Assembly: GCA_017473165.1 (NCBI GenBank)
Contig: JAFUNA010000031.1
Location: forward strand, 1-64,000
Reading direction: 5' to 3'
DNA: 64,000 bases
Origin: Clostridia bacterium
GTDB lineage: Bacteria > Bacillota > Clostridia > Oscillospirales > Acutalibacteraceae
Positions 16,426 through 24,503 of this stretch are shown one piece after another. Each line of letters begins with the position of its first letter. Position 1 is the stretch's first letter. Below the pieces are notes generated by a model. It had not been told where the DNA came from. It made no database searches and saw nothing but the letters and a program-made list of their open reading frames with translations. Made by a program: the position numbers and the translations under genes.

Positions 16426-16574
16426 GGGCGGATAATATCCGCCCCTACCGGCAAAAACTCGCCGCAGGCGAATATCACTTTCGGCAAAGCCGAAAATTTC
16501 ACATTGCATAGCAATATTTCACAAAACGAGTATATCACTAAAAATGGGTAGGGCGGGGGCTTGCTCCCGCCGTG
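16426..16574. repeat. Array of short hairpins joined by ATATCAC/ATTTCAC links
   Basis: This 148-bp non-coding stretch is a chain of small palindromes: GGGCGGATA/TATCCGCCC (16426-16444), TCGCC/GGCGA (16459-16471), TTTCGGC/GCCGAAA (16479-16495), ATTGC/GCAAT (16503-16515) and GGCGGG/CCCGCC (16553-16572). Four near-identical 7-mers follow the inner units: ATATCAC at 16472, ATTTCAC at 16496 and 16516, ATATCAC at 16532. The link is conserved while the stems differ in sequence. No gene is present. Confidence 0.7.
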
Positions 16575-16600
16575 AAAAAACATAAAAGGAAGTAAATGCA

Positions 16601-17995
16601 ATGAACAAGGTTTCTTTAAGAGAAAAGCTCGGCTACGGCGTGGGTGCCGTGGGTCTTGACTTAAGCTACGGACTTTTCTATTCCTATCTGTCAATCTATC
16701 TCACCAATGCTTTGGGCATCAGCCCCGCATTCCTGCTCATCATCACCCCAATCGCAAGAATATGGGACGGCATCAATGACCCCATGATGGGCATGATTGT
16801 TGACAAAACCCACACAAAAATGGGCAAATACCGCCCGTGGATTCTGACGGGTGCATTGCTCAACGCAATTGTGCTCTGTCTGCTTTTCAATAACCCCGGA
16901 TTTTCTCTCGGCTCGGCAGGTCTTTATGTCTACGCCGCCGTGCTCTATGTTTTCTGGGGCATGACAAACACTCTTGCAGATATTCCCTTCTGGTCAATGG
17001 TGCCCTCATTTGCAAGCGAAGAAAAGGACAGAAACCTTGTTTCCACAATCGCAAGAGCTTTCTCGGGTCTTGGACAGGGAATCATCTCGATTTTCACTCC
17101 CATGGCGGTTGCGTTTTTCGGCGGCGTTGCGGGCAGTAAGCTTGATGCAATGACCTCCGACACCCTCGGCAAAGGCTTCGGCAAATGGTCAATAATCATG
17201 GCTGCGGGTCTTGTTGTTTTTGCACTTGTCAGCGTGCTTTCGACCAAAGAAAGACGGATTATTGTCAACAAGGAAAAATTCTCCTTCAAAGCTGCAATCA
17301 ACGTTATCAAGAGCAATGACCAGCTTCTTGTTTTCATGCTCTTTGCCATGATTTCAAACGCAGGCTTTTATATGACCTCAGGCATCAGCAGCTATTATTT
17401 CACCTCGGTGCTCGGCGACCTGACACTCCAGTCAAAATTCAATCTCATGGGCACGGTCGGCTCGGTGCTTTCAATTCTTGTTGTGCCCGTCTGCTCAAAA
17501 TTCATGAACAACCGTCAGATTTACAAGCTCTCATTGAGCATGGCTGCCGTGGGATATATCGGCATGGCGGTTATGGGCTATGTTTTCACGGGCAACGTCA
17601 CCGCCCTCGGAATTTTCTATATTCTCACCTCGCTTGGCACGGGAAGTATGTTTGTTAACCAGACGGTTATGCTTGCGGACTGTGTTGACTACGGCGAATA
17701 TAAAACGGGCAGCCGCAATCAGAGCCTGACCTTCTCAATGAAGGGCTTCCTTCAGAAGATGGCTTATACCGTACAGGCGGTTATCATGTATGCAACCTTT
17801 ACCCTTACGGGTTATGACGGCGAGGCACTTGTGCAGACCGCACAGGCAAAGAGTGCAATCTCGTTCCTTATGTTCATTGTGCCGCCCGTGATGATAATTG
17901 CATCGCTCATTATTTTCTCAAAGAAATATAAGATTTTCGGCGACTTCAAGCAGGAGGTGCTGGAAGCCGTAAATAAGAAAGCAATTGAAGAATAA
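16601..17995 (+). CDS. GPH family sugar:cation symporter (MFS)
   Basis: A 464-residue integral membrane protein with twelve predicted helices, of the glycoside-pentoside-hexuronide:cation symporter family (MelB/XylP type). The family signature in the first half is visible as ARIWDGINDPMMGMIVDKT, followed by the loop GKYRPWILTGALLNA; the mid-protein signature region reads VDYGEYKTGSRNQSLTFSM. These proteins take up glycosides with sodium or protons. The start ATG follows AAAAGGAAGT. No glycosidase is adjacent, though lacZ is elsewhere in the window; substrate is undetermined. It ends at a bidirectional terminator. Confidence 0.92.
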   Translation: MNKVSLREKLGYGVGAVGLDLSYGLFYSYLSIYLTNALGISPAFLLIITPIARIWDGINDPMMGMIVDKTHTKMGKYRPWILTGALLNAIVLCLLFNNPGFSLGSAGLYVYAAVLYVFWGMTNTLADIPFWSMVPSFASEEKDRNLVSTIARAFSGLGQGIISIFTPMAVAFFGGVAGSKLDAMTSDTLGKGFGKWSIIMAAGLVVFALVSVLSTKERRIIVNKEKFSFKAAINVIKSNDQLLVFMLFAMISNAGFYMTSGISSYYFTSVLGDLTLQSKFNLMGTVGSVLSILVVPVCSKFMNNRQIYKLSLSMAAVGYIGMAVMGYVFTGNVTALGIFYILTSLGTGSMFVNQTVMLADCVDYGEYKTGSRNQSLTFSMKGFLQKMAYTVQAVIMYATFTLTGYDGEALVQTAQAKSAISFLMFIVPPVMIIASLIIFSKKYKIFGDFKQEVLEAVNKKAIEE

Positions 17996-18110
17996 AACAA
18001 AAAACGCTGTCCGTTTCTGCGGGCAGCGTTTTCTGCGAAAAAATGTTATGAAGTGTAAATGTCATCTTCTGTTGGAGGAGGAAGAAGATTAGAGTTAGTT
18101 ACGACTAACT
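17990..18110 (-). ncRNA. Predicted CU-rich small RNA with operator-like or 5' hairpin element
   Basis: A perfect minus-strand promoter (18117-18145) points into a 120-bp space without a reading frame that has a ribosome site. The predicted transcript starts near 18110 with the palindrome AGTTAGTCGTAACTAACT. It continues through an unpaired pyrimidine-rich stretch, CTTCTTCCTCCTCC (18086-18073), complementary to Shine-Dalgarno sequences, and ends at the strong terminator 18032-18001. This is the anatomy of a trans-acting small RNA that masks ribosome sites. Seen: promoter, palindrome, C-rich seed, terminator. Inferred: that it is an sRNA, and its mode of action. Confidence 0.65.
18001..18032. 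terminator. Bidirectional terminator between symporter and sRNA unit
   Basis: AAAACGCTGTCCG (18001-18013) pairs with CGGGCAGCGTTTT (18020-18032). It ends the symporter mRNA on the plus strand; on the minus strand it is followed by TTTTTTGTTTT and would end the predicted small RNA. Confidence 0.88.
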
Positions 18111-18145
18111 GTGTTTATAATACCATGATTATCCCGATTTGTCAA
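18093..18145 (-). promoter_or_regulatory. Consensus promoter with palindromic operator-like site at +1
   Basis: On the minus strand TTGACA (18145-18140) and TATTAT (18122-18117) are 17 bases apart. The palindrome AGTTAGTTACGACTAACT (plus strand, 18093-18110; 7-bp arms, 4-base centre) begins at the predicted transcription start. That position would suit a repressor that blocks initiation; alternatively the same sequence folds as a hairpin at the RNA 5' end. Confidence 0.7.
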
Positions 18146-18169
18146 TAGTTTTTATAATGGAAATTAATT

Positions 18170-20464
18170 CTAAATTTCCTCGCAAACTGCGGTTATAACC
18201 GTCATGTCGTCAAATTTTCTGCCGCATCTTCTTTGAGCACATTCGAGAACATTTTCCGAAAACTCCGTTGCATCGGGTCCGCCGCCAAAGGTTTTCAGCT
18301 CATCCTTTAGCCATATGCTGCCGCAGCCGAGAATTCCGTCGCTGACCATAACCAGCGTGTCACCGCCCCGAAGCTTGAGGGAATAGCGGTTGAATTTCAC
18401 TTTCGGCAGAATTCCGAGCGGAGTTGACGGAATTTCGATTTCACGGATTCTGCCCGATGCGGTGTAAAACGAAGGAGCCGCACCCGCCTTGAAAATAACG
18501 GTTGAGCCGTCGAAAAGGTCGATTTCGGCAACGTCGAGAGTTGAAATGGATTCGTCCTCGGATTTGACGGAAAGAGCGGAATTTGTGATGTTGAGGGCGG
18601 TGTCAAGGCTCACTCCCGCACGGATAAGCCGTGAGAAAAGCTCAACTGTCATTGCTGAATCGATTGCCGCCCTGCCGCCCGTGCCCATGCCGTCGGAGAG
18701 AATGATGTATGCCTTTGATTCGGTCTGGAAGCATTCAAAATAATCGCCGCAGAGCTTCTGATTTCCGCAGCTTGCCGCCGCAGAGCCAAGACGGATTCTG
18801 AAAAGCTCCTTGCGAAGAAAAAGGAGCTCTTTTCCGCCCTTGATTTCACGGATTTTCGGCGGAATAAGCTGTGCTTCAAGCTCGGTTGAGAGTGTGCCCG
18901 TGAGCTGTGAAAGGCTTGTTGCAGCAGGGATTTCCCTCACAACGCACCGCAGACGCAGAGCTCCCGAAACGGGCTGCACGCAGCTGACCGAAACAACGTC
19001 AAAGCCGTATTCCGAAAGTACTCTTGCGGCACTTTTTTCTTTACCGAAAAGGATCTGTGCACCGTTGCCGAGCTCCTCGGAAAGCTCCCGCAGAAGCATT
19101 GCCGTCCAGTCAAACTGACCGCAGGCAAGCTCCCTGTTTCTTGCGGAATTTGCCTGTAGAGCGTTAACGGCGTTTCTGTTGGCATAGACTCGGTTGAAGC
19201 TGTCGGCAAGTCGGGGCACAGATGGGCATTTTGCGTTGAAATTAACCGAAAAATCCTGTGCAGAAACGGATTCGCCCTCCGAAAGCTTTTCAAGGATATG
19301 AGAAAATTCTCCCTCCTCGGGGCAGAGAGTGTCTTTGAGCGGGCAGTCGGCACAAACCCTCTCCCGAACTCTCATTATAACCATAATATCGTTGGCGGGA
19401 GAGAGTGCATCGATGCCCTTTGAAACGGATGTAACGCATTCCGAAACAGAGCCGATTGCCTTTGAGGCTTCGAGCAGCCGCTCGCCTGCGGAGCAGAATT
19501 CGGATTCGATGCGGCGGACTTTCGGGTTGAGGATATTGCTCCTGACCCGTGAAAGCCTTGACGATGGAATACAGATAAAAACCATCGCCGCAAGAGCTGT
19601 TTCCGCAAAAACTGCCGTACCCTCCGCCGAGCCATCCAGCAAAGCGGCGATACCTGCGGCAACGGAAAAAACAAGTGCACAGGCGAGCTGACCGAATTTT
19701 GAGAAAACTCCCGCAAGAAGTCCGCAGATTCCGTAGCAGATGCTCAATGCAACGCTCGTGCCCGAAACGGCAATGCATCCGCCGATTGCAATGCCCGCAA
19801 CGCTTCCGCCCGAACGGCTGAAAAGATAGGATGCAAGCAGAATGACGAAAGCTCCGAGAAACCTTGCGGGGCGAAAGCCGAGAATGCTGATTTCCGATGC
19901 ACCGAGAAGAAGTGAGCAAAGGCTTGCAACAATGCAGACAAGGCTGTGGTTGTCCAGCATATAGATATTCCGCTTTTTAGCAATGCAGTCAACCGTGCCC
20001 GAATAGAATGTCACGCAGCCCGCACAAATCAGAGCGGAGCACAGCACAAGAATGAAGTCCGATGCAGACGGAGATTGCGAAAACATAACCGCCGTGCCGC
20101 AGGCGGCACACAGAGCAAAAACGGAAACCGAAAGCACCGTGCGTTTCTTTTTTCTGATATCCATTTTCTCGATTGCGAAAATTACTGCCGTAATTCCGAT
20201 AAGCGGAACGGTTGCGTTGATTAAATCGCCGCCGCTTAAACGCAGAAATCCGCCGAGCAAGCCTCCCGCCGCCGCAAAAAACAGCTCATAGCCCGTGCAC
20301 GCCGCCGCAAGGCTGACGCTCAAGGGCGTTTTCATCGAAAAAAGTCCCGCTCCCGACAAAACAAATCCCGAAACAAAATAAAGTGTGCAGGTGAGAATCC
20401 GAGTGCCTTTTTCCCACAGCTTGTCCGCAATATCCTCGCTGCGGACAACAGATGTCTTTTCCAT
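18170..20464 (-). CDS. spoIIE: Stage II sporulation protein E (SpoIIE) phosphatase
   Basis: A 764-residue membrane phosphatase. Residues about 20-310 hold some ten hydrophobic helices; a central cytosolic region (about 320-550) contains a CADCPLKDTLCPEE cysteine cluster; the C-terminal PP2C-type domain shows ILSDGMGTGGRAAIDSAM, VIFKAGAAPSFY and GDTLVMVSDGILGCG. SpoIIE localises to the polar septum and dephosphorylates SpoIIAA, freeing sigma-F in the forespore. The length is close to that in Bacillus. The start ATG 20464 follows AAAGGAATTTATGCT. The upstream region resembles Spo0A-controlled promoters (20500-20545). It marks the organism as of a spore-forming lineage. Confidence 0.93.
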   Translation of the reverse strand: MEKTSVVRSEDIADKLWEKGTRILTCTLYFVSGFVLSGAGLFSMKTPLSVSLAAACTGYELFFAAAGGLLGGFLRLSGGDLINATVPLIGITAVIFAIEKMDIRKKKRTVLSVSVFALCAACGTAVMFSQSPSASDFILVLCSALICAGCVTFYSGTVDCIAKKRNIYMLDNHSLVCIVASLCSLLLGASEISILGFRPARFLGAFVILLASYLFSRSGGSVAGIAIGGCIAVSGTSVALSICYGICGLLAGVFSKFGQLACALVFSVAAGIAALLDGSAEGTAVFAETALAAMVFICIPSSRLSRVRSNILNPKVRRIESEFCSAGERLLEASKAIGSVSECVTSVSKGIDALSPANDIMVIMRVRERVCADCPLKDTLCPEEGEFSHILEKLSEGESVSAQDFSVNFNAKCPSVPRLADSFNRVYANRNAVNALQANSARNRELACGQFDWTAMLLRELSEELGNGAQILFGKEKSAARVLSEYGFDVVSVSCVQPVSGALRLRCVVREIPAATSLSQLTGTLSTELEAQLIPPKIREIKGGKELLFLRKELFRIRLGSAAASCGNQKLCGDYFECFQTESKAYIILSDGMGTGGRAAIDSAMTVELFSRLIRAGVSLDTALNITNSALSVKSEDESISTLDVAEIDLFDGSTVIFKAGAAPSFYTASGRIREIEIPSTPLGILPKVKFNRYSLKLRGGDTLVMVSDGILGCGSIWLKDELKTFGGGPDATEFSENVLECAQRRCGRKFDDMTVITAVCEEI

Positions 20465-20499
20465 AGCATAAATTCCTTTCAAAAATGGTAGCTAATCCG

Positions 20500-20545
20500 A
20501 TTTTACATTGCGGATAGGGCAAAAACTGTCAATTTGTTGGTCGAA
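20500..20545 (-). promoter_or_regulatory. Spo0A-type promoter of spoIIE with 21-base spacer
   Basis: On the minus strand TTGACA (20532-20527) and TAAAAT (20505-20500) are separated by 21 bases rather than 17. Just upstream, on the plus strand, GGTCGAA (20539-20545) matches the Spo0A box TGTCGAA at six of seven positions. In Bacillus subtilis the spoIIE promoter is known for the same 21-base spacing and Spo0A boxes. Confidence 0.65.
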
Positions 20546-20610
20546 ACCGAAAAAATTTTCAGGAATTTTTTGTAAAAATTGCAATAATACTGTTCTTTTT
20601 TAAAAATATA

Positions 20611-20619
20611 TGCTATAAT
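20611..20619 (+). promoter_or_regulatory. Extended -10 promoter of rlmB
   Basis: TGCTATAAT is a perfect extended -10 box (TGnTATAAT). No good -35 box lies 17 bases upstream (TGTTCT), which extended -10 promoters tolerate. Confidence 0.6.
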
Positions 20620-20654
20620 CAATTAAATATGAGAAAATAGGAGGAGTCTGTTTT

Positions 20655-21398
20655 ATGGAAACACAGAATGAGCGTCAGGGTCTTATTATCGGACGCAATG
20701 CGGTTTTCGAAGCACTTAAAAGCGGAAGAGCAATTGACAGCCTTCTTGTTGCAAAGGGCGAAAGAGGCGGCTCCGTCGGTAAAATAATCGGAATGTGCCG
20801 TGATTTGGGCGTTGTTGTCAAGGAAACCGACCGCAGAAAGCTTGATAAAATCTGCGAGGGCGAAAATCATCAGGGCGTTGCTGCATGGGCGGCGGTTAAG
20901 GAATATTCCTCCGTTGAGGATATTCTTAAGAATGCCGAAGAAAAAGGTGAGCAGCCCTTTGTTATAATCTGCGATGAAATTGAGGACCCGCACAATCTCG
21001 GTGCAATAATCAGAACTGCCGATGCCTGCGGTGCACACGGCATCATCATCCCCAAGAGGAGAGGCGTTGCCCTTACCTATGCGGTCGGCAAGGTTTCGGC
21101 GGGTGCGGTTGAATATGTGCCTGTTGCAAGGGTTGCAAATCTTCCGTCGGTTATCGAGGAGCTCAAGGAAAAGGGCTTCTGGGTTTACGGTGCGGATATG
21201 GACGGCACTGCGTGGGATAAGCAGGATTATTCGGGCAGCGTAGCGCTGGTGGTTGGCTCCGAGGGAAAGGGAGTCAGCCGACTTGTCAAGGATAAATGCG
21301 ATTTTATTGTTTCCCTTCCGATGAAAGGAAAAATCAATTCTCTCAATGCCTCCGTGGCGGCGGGAATTTTAATGTACGAAATTGCGAAACACAGGTAG
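20655..21398 (+). CDS. rlmB: 23S rRNA (guanosine-2'-O)-methyltransferase RlmB family
   Basis: A 247-residue SpoU-family methyltransferase that adds a methyl group to a ribose 2'-OH of 23S rRNA using SAM. It has the N-terminal substrate-binding domain (GRNAVFEALKSGRAIDSLLV) and the SPOUT knot with the three family motifs: DEIEDPHNLGAIIRTADACGAHGII, ALVVGSEGKGVSRLV and SLPMKGKINSLNASVAAGILMYE. Start ATG follows AGGAGTC. The next gene begins within ten bases, so the two are one transcript. A second SpoU-type gene lies at 25869; this one is closer to RlmB. Confidence 0.93.
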   Translation: METQNERQGLIIGRNAVFEALKSGRAIDSLLVAKGERGGSVGKIIGMCRDLGVVVKETDRRKLDKICEGENHQGVAAWAAVKEYSSVEDILKNAEEKGEQPFVIICDEIEDPHNLGAIIRTADACGAHGIIIPKRRGVALTYAVGKVSAGAVEYVPVARVANLPSVIEELKEKGFWVYGADMDGTAWDKQDYSGSVALVVGSEGKGVSRLVKDKCDFIVSLPMKGKINSLNASVAAGILMYEIAKHR

Positions 21399-21407
21399 GT
21401 GAATGCT

Positions 21408-24278
21408 TTGAGCGATTACAGAAACATTTTATCGGGTGAAAGCGAGCTGGATGCTATTCTGGCGGAAGTGAAAAAGTCCAGACAGCAGGAAGAAAAGGAT
21501 GAGCCTGCAAAAACATGGTCGCTTGATGACATTGACCGTCTGATTGCAAACACAACGGGTGAGGAATATGTTCCCCGCAAAAAGGCGGAATCAACTCCCG
21601 CCGAGGATTTTGACAGAATTCTCGGCCGTGATTTTGACACGGATATCTTCACCTTCAAGCCCATAAAAGAGGTTGAGCCCGAAAAAGAGGAAGTGACGGA
21701 TATTTCGTCAGTTTCGGCAGAGAGCGAGGTTGACGGTCAGGAAACCTTCTTTGAAAAGGAAGAAGAGGTTTTTGACGAGTCGCTGTTTGAAATCGAAACG
21801 GTTATCGTGCCCGAGGATATCCCCGAGCCGTCGGCTCCGATGTTTGCGTGGCAGGAGCCTGTTGAAAAGCCCGTTCCGAAGCCCGAAAAGAAAAAGGAAG
21901 CTCCCGAAATCAAAACCTTTTATGAGGGAGAAACCGCTCCGAGGGATTTTTTCACAAAGACAATAACCGTTGAAAAGCCCGAAAAAGCCGAAGAGCCCAA
22001 GGAAGAAAAAATTCCCGAAATTGACTACAGAACAAGGTTTTTCACAACGCTGAAGCTTGAGGATACGGGCGAATTTGACCCCGTTGACGAAAACGAGCCC
22101 GTTGACAGATCGGGTATCGTTGTTGCGAAAACCGAGGCAGAGGATGTTGAGCCCGGTCTTGAAGCCATGCCAAAGGTGATGGCTGCCGAGGATGCAAAGG
22201 AGCTTGACGACGAAAAAACAAGAGTCATGGAGGCGGTCGGTGCGGCGGAAAAGAAAATCCGCAGTGCAGGTGATGACGTTGAGGGTCAGATAATGCTCAC
22301 GGGCTTCAACGACGATGCCGACGAATCCGAGCCTGTGCAGTCAAGCGAGGATGACGTTGAGGAGCAGCTCTGGGAAAAACGCAGACAGCGTGCCAAAAAC
22401 TTCAAGCTCGTGGGTGCAATTGACCTTGACTCCGATTTTGACGGCGATTTTGAGGTTTCACCCGAAGAAATTGCCCGTGAAGAAAAGGCAAGAAAGAAAA
22501 AGGAAAGAAAGCTCGAGGCGGAGCGGGAGGAAATGCGTCCCGTGCCCAATGAATACACGTCGCCCGCAGAAAGAGCATCGGTGCACACAAGACTTACCGA
22601 GCTTGCACACAAGGCAAATGTAGGTCTTATTGCGGCGGGAGCGATAGAGCTTCTTATAATTATTTTCAATTTAATTCCCTCAATCGCAACAAAGCTTTCG
22701 ATTGAAACAACCTTCTTTGCACCCGGCTCCGTTTCGGTGTGCGTAATCAATGCGGTGCTGCTTATTGCGGCGGCAGCGGTTGATAATGTTAAGTTTGTTG
22801 ACGGAATAACCTCCGTTTTCAAAAGAAAATTAACCCCCGATTCGGCGGTGAGCCTGACAATTGTTGTTGCCCTGCTTCAGAATGCTCTGACGGCTGTCAC
22901 GGGCAGCGGCAGCACGGCGGTATTCTCCGCAGCGGCGATAACTGCCGTTCTTATCAGCAAGCTGACCGACAGACTGAATGCACAGAGAATCCTTGAAAAT
23001 TTTGAGGTCTGTGCCTATAAATATGAGCATAATATGTATGCGGTGCACTCTTTTGAGAACGAATCCGAGATTTTTGAGCTCGGCAGAGGTCTTATGATGG
23101 GCAACGCAGAGCTGCTTTATTCATCAAAGTTTTCGTTCCCCTCGGATTTCCTTAAAAATTCCAAGGGTGAAGCAAGCGAAAAGAAGCTTGTGAAAATTCT
23201 TGTTCCCGCCGCCTTTGCAGCGGCAGCCGTTGCTGCAATTGTAGCAGGCATCGTTGAGAAAAGCGTTATGCAGGCGTTTTCCGCCTTTGCGGGCACATTC
23301 TGTATCTGCTCACCCGTTTTCTCGTCATTTATTCCCGCATTCATCGAAAGAATTACAAACCACAGCCTCAATCCCGAGGGAACAATGATTGCAAGCCTTG
23401 ATGCAGCCGAAAAAACTGCTTCGGCTAATGCGGTTGTGCTTGATTCGGCAGATGTTTTTGATCGCTCACGCTGCACAATGCACGGCATGAAGGATTTCAG
23501 AAATATCAGAATCGACGATGTTCTTCTCTATGCGGCGGCACTCGTCATCAAGTCGGGCGGACCGCTCCGTGAAAGCTTTGAGCAGGTTGTTGACGGCAGA
23601 CAGGATTTGCTGCCTCCCGTAAAGGAGCTTGTCTATGAGGATAAGCTCGGCATCGCAGCCCGAATTCACGGTCAGAAGGTGCTTCTGGGTAACAGAAATC
23701 TGCTTGTTCACCATAATATCGAAGTGCCCGAAAAATCCCTTGAAGAAAGATATTCCCACAGCGGCAGAAAGGTTATGTATCTTGCCGTAGCAGGAAAAAT
23801 TGCGGCACTTTTCGTTGTCAGCTATGCGGTTGACAAAAAGCTGATGCCCTATCTCAAACGCCTTGAAAGCAACGGAATTCAGGTGCTCGTAAGAACAAAC
23901 GATGTCAATGTTACCGAGCAGCTTATCTCCAAGAGCTTCGGAATGCCGCAGGAAAACTTCAAGATGCTTTCCTCCGTTGCGGGCAGACTCTTCAAACGCC
24001 GCCGTGATGCGGTCAGCGACAAGCTTCCCGCAAGAATTATCCATGACGGCACGGCTTACTCGATGCTCAAAGCGGTTGCGGCAGCCTGTGACGTTGCGGG
24101 CAAGGTAAAAATCGGCTCAATCGTTCAGATAATTTTGAGCGTTCTCGGATTTGTTTTCAGCATGGCACTTTACTGCACCTCAATGGGAGCTGCATTCAGC
24201 GGACTTACCGCCGCAGCCTTCCTCGGAGCAGGGCTTGCTCTCTCGGCAGGAGCCATGATTATCGGCAAAATAAAATAA
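21408..24278 (+). CDS. Degenerate P-type ATPase-like membrane protein with long acidic N-terminus
   Basis: A protein of about 956 residues. Residues 1-400 are hydrophilic, rich in Glu/Lys/Pro and probably disordered. Residues about 405-650 and 895-956 are membrane helices. Between them is a region laid out like the phosphorylation and nucleotide domains of P-type ATPases: VVLDSADVFDRSRCTMHGMK (about residue 678) aligns with the DKTGTLT phosphorylation site but keeps only the first Asp; LGNRNLL and RKVMYLAVAGKIAALFVV resemble the nucleotide-domain region, and the hinge DGxGVND is absent (HDGTAYSMLKA instead). It is thus likely an inactive, regulatory or scaffolding relative. The start is TTG 21408 after AGGTAGGTG; GTG 21399 is possible. 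Co-transcribed with rlmB. Identity with the ATPase fold is inference. Confidence 0.7.
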   Translation: MSDYRNILSGESELDAILAEVKKSRQQEEKDEPAKTWSLDDIDRLIANTTGEEYVPRKKAESTPAEDFDRILGRDFDTDIFTFKPIKEVEPEKEEVTDISSVSAESEVDGQETFFEKEEEVFDESLFEIETVIVPEDIPEPSAPMFAWQEPVEKPVPKPEKKKEAPEIKTFYEGETAPRDFFTKTITVEKPEKAEEPKEEKIPEIDYRTRFFTTLKLEDTGEFDPVDENEPVDRSGIVVAKTEAEDVEPGLEAMPKVMAAEDAKELDDEKTRVMEAVGAAEKKIRSAGDDVEGQIMLTGFNDDADESEPVQSSEDDVEEQLWEKRRQRAKNFKLVGAIDLDSDFDGDFEVSPEEIAREEKARKKKERKLEAEREEMRPVPNEYTSPAERASVHTRLTELAHKANVGLIAAGAIELLIIIFNLIPSIATKLSIETTFFAPGSVSVCVINAVLLIAAAAVDNVKFVDGITSVFKRKLTPDSAVSLTIVVALLQNALTAVTGSGSTAVFSAAAITAVLISKLTDRLNAQRILENFEVCAYKYEHNMYAVHSFENESEIFELGRGLMMGNAELLYSSKFSFPSDFLKNSKGEASEKKLVKILVPAAFAAAAVAAIVAGIVEKSVMQAFSAFAGTFCICSPVFSSFIPAFIERITNHSLNPEGTMIASLDAAEKTASANAVVLDSADVFDRSRCTMHGMKDFRNIRIDDVLLYAAALVIKSGGPLRESFEQVVDGRQDLLPPVKELVYEDKLGIAARIHGQKVLLGNRNLLVHHNIEVPEKSLEERYSHSGRKVMYLAVAGKIAALFVVSYAVDKKLMPYLKRLESNGIQVLVRTNDVNVTEQLISKSFGMPQENFKMLSSVAGRLFKRRRDAVSDKLPARIIHDGTAYSMLKAVAAACDVAGKVKIGSIVQIILSVLGFVFSMALYCTSMGAAFSGLTAAAFLGAGLALSAGAMIIGKIK

Positions 24279-24293
24279 TTTTGCGAAAAACAC

Positions 24294-24322
24294 TTGACAA
24301 ATCACGCAATACGTATTAAAAT
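24294..24322 (+). promoter_or_regulatory. Promoter of the infC-rpmI-rplT operon
   Basis: TTGACA (24294-24299) and TAAAAT (24317-24322) with a 17-base spacer, directly after the preceding gene; it starts a leader of about 175 nt. Confidence 0.85.
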
Positions 24323-24328
24323 AACTTG

Positions 24329-24503
24329 CACAATAAAGCAGAGCAGGTTTTGCTCTCACCTTCCGGGAAACTCCCGCGTCGGTCAATAGCTTCTTTTCAG
24401 TCGGGCAAATTCTGCCCGTAAAAAGCGTTGATTTTATGCGAGGTCGGGGTTTTCCTGCCCTCGCTTTTATATTTGTTTATTTTAACTTTGGAGGTGCTTT
24501 AAC
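24329..24503 (+). promoter_or_regulatory. infC/L20-type mRNA leader with terminator
   Basis: The long untranslated leader holds GAGCAGGTTTTGCTC, CTTCCGGGAAACTCCCGCG and CGGTCAATAGC elements, then a terminator-like stem GCGAGG/CCTCGC (24438-24464) followed by TTTTATATTTGTTT. Position and structure fit the autoregulatory leaders upstream of infC-rpmI-rplT in Firmicutes, where excess L20 promotes premature termination. I cannot confirm the exact Rfam class by eye. Confidence 0.65.

Noticed and set aside
16426..16574. CRISPR array
   Set aside because: Link units are only 7 bases, intervals are irregular and the intervening sequences are self-complementary; no cas genes.
24329..24480. T-box riboswitch before infC
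   Set aside because: No specifier loop or conserved T-box sequence; context fits an infC/L20 leader.
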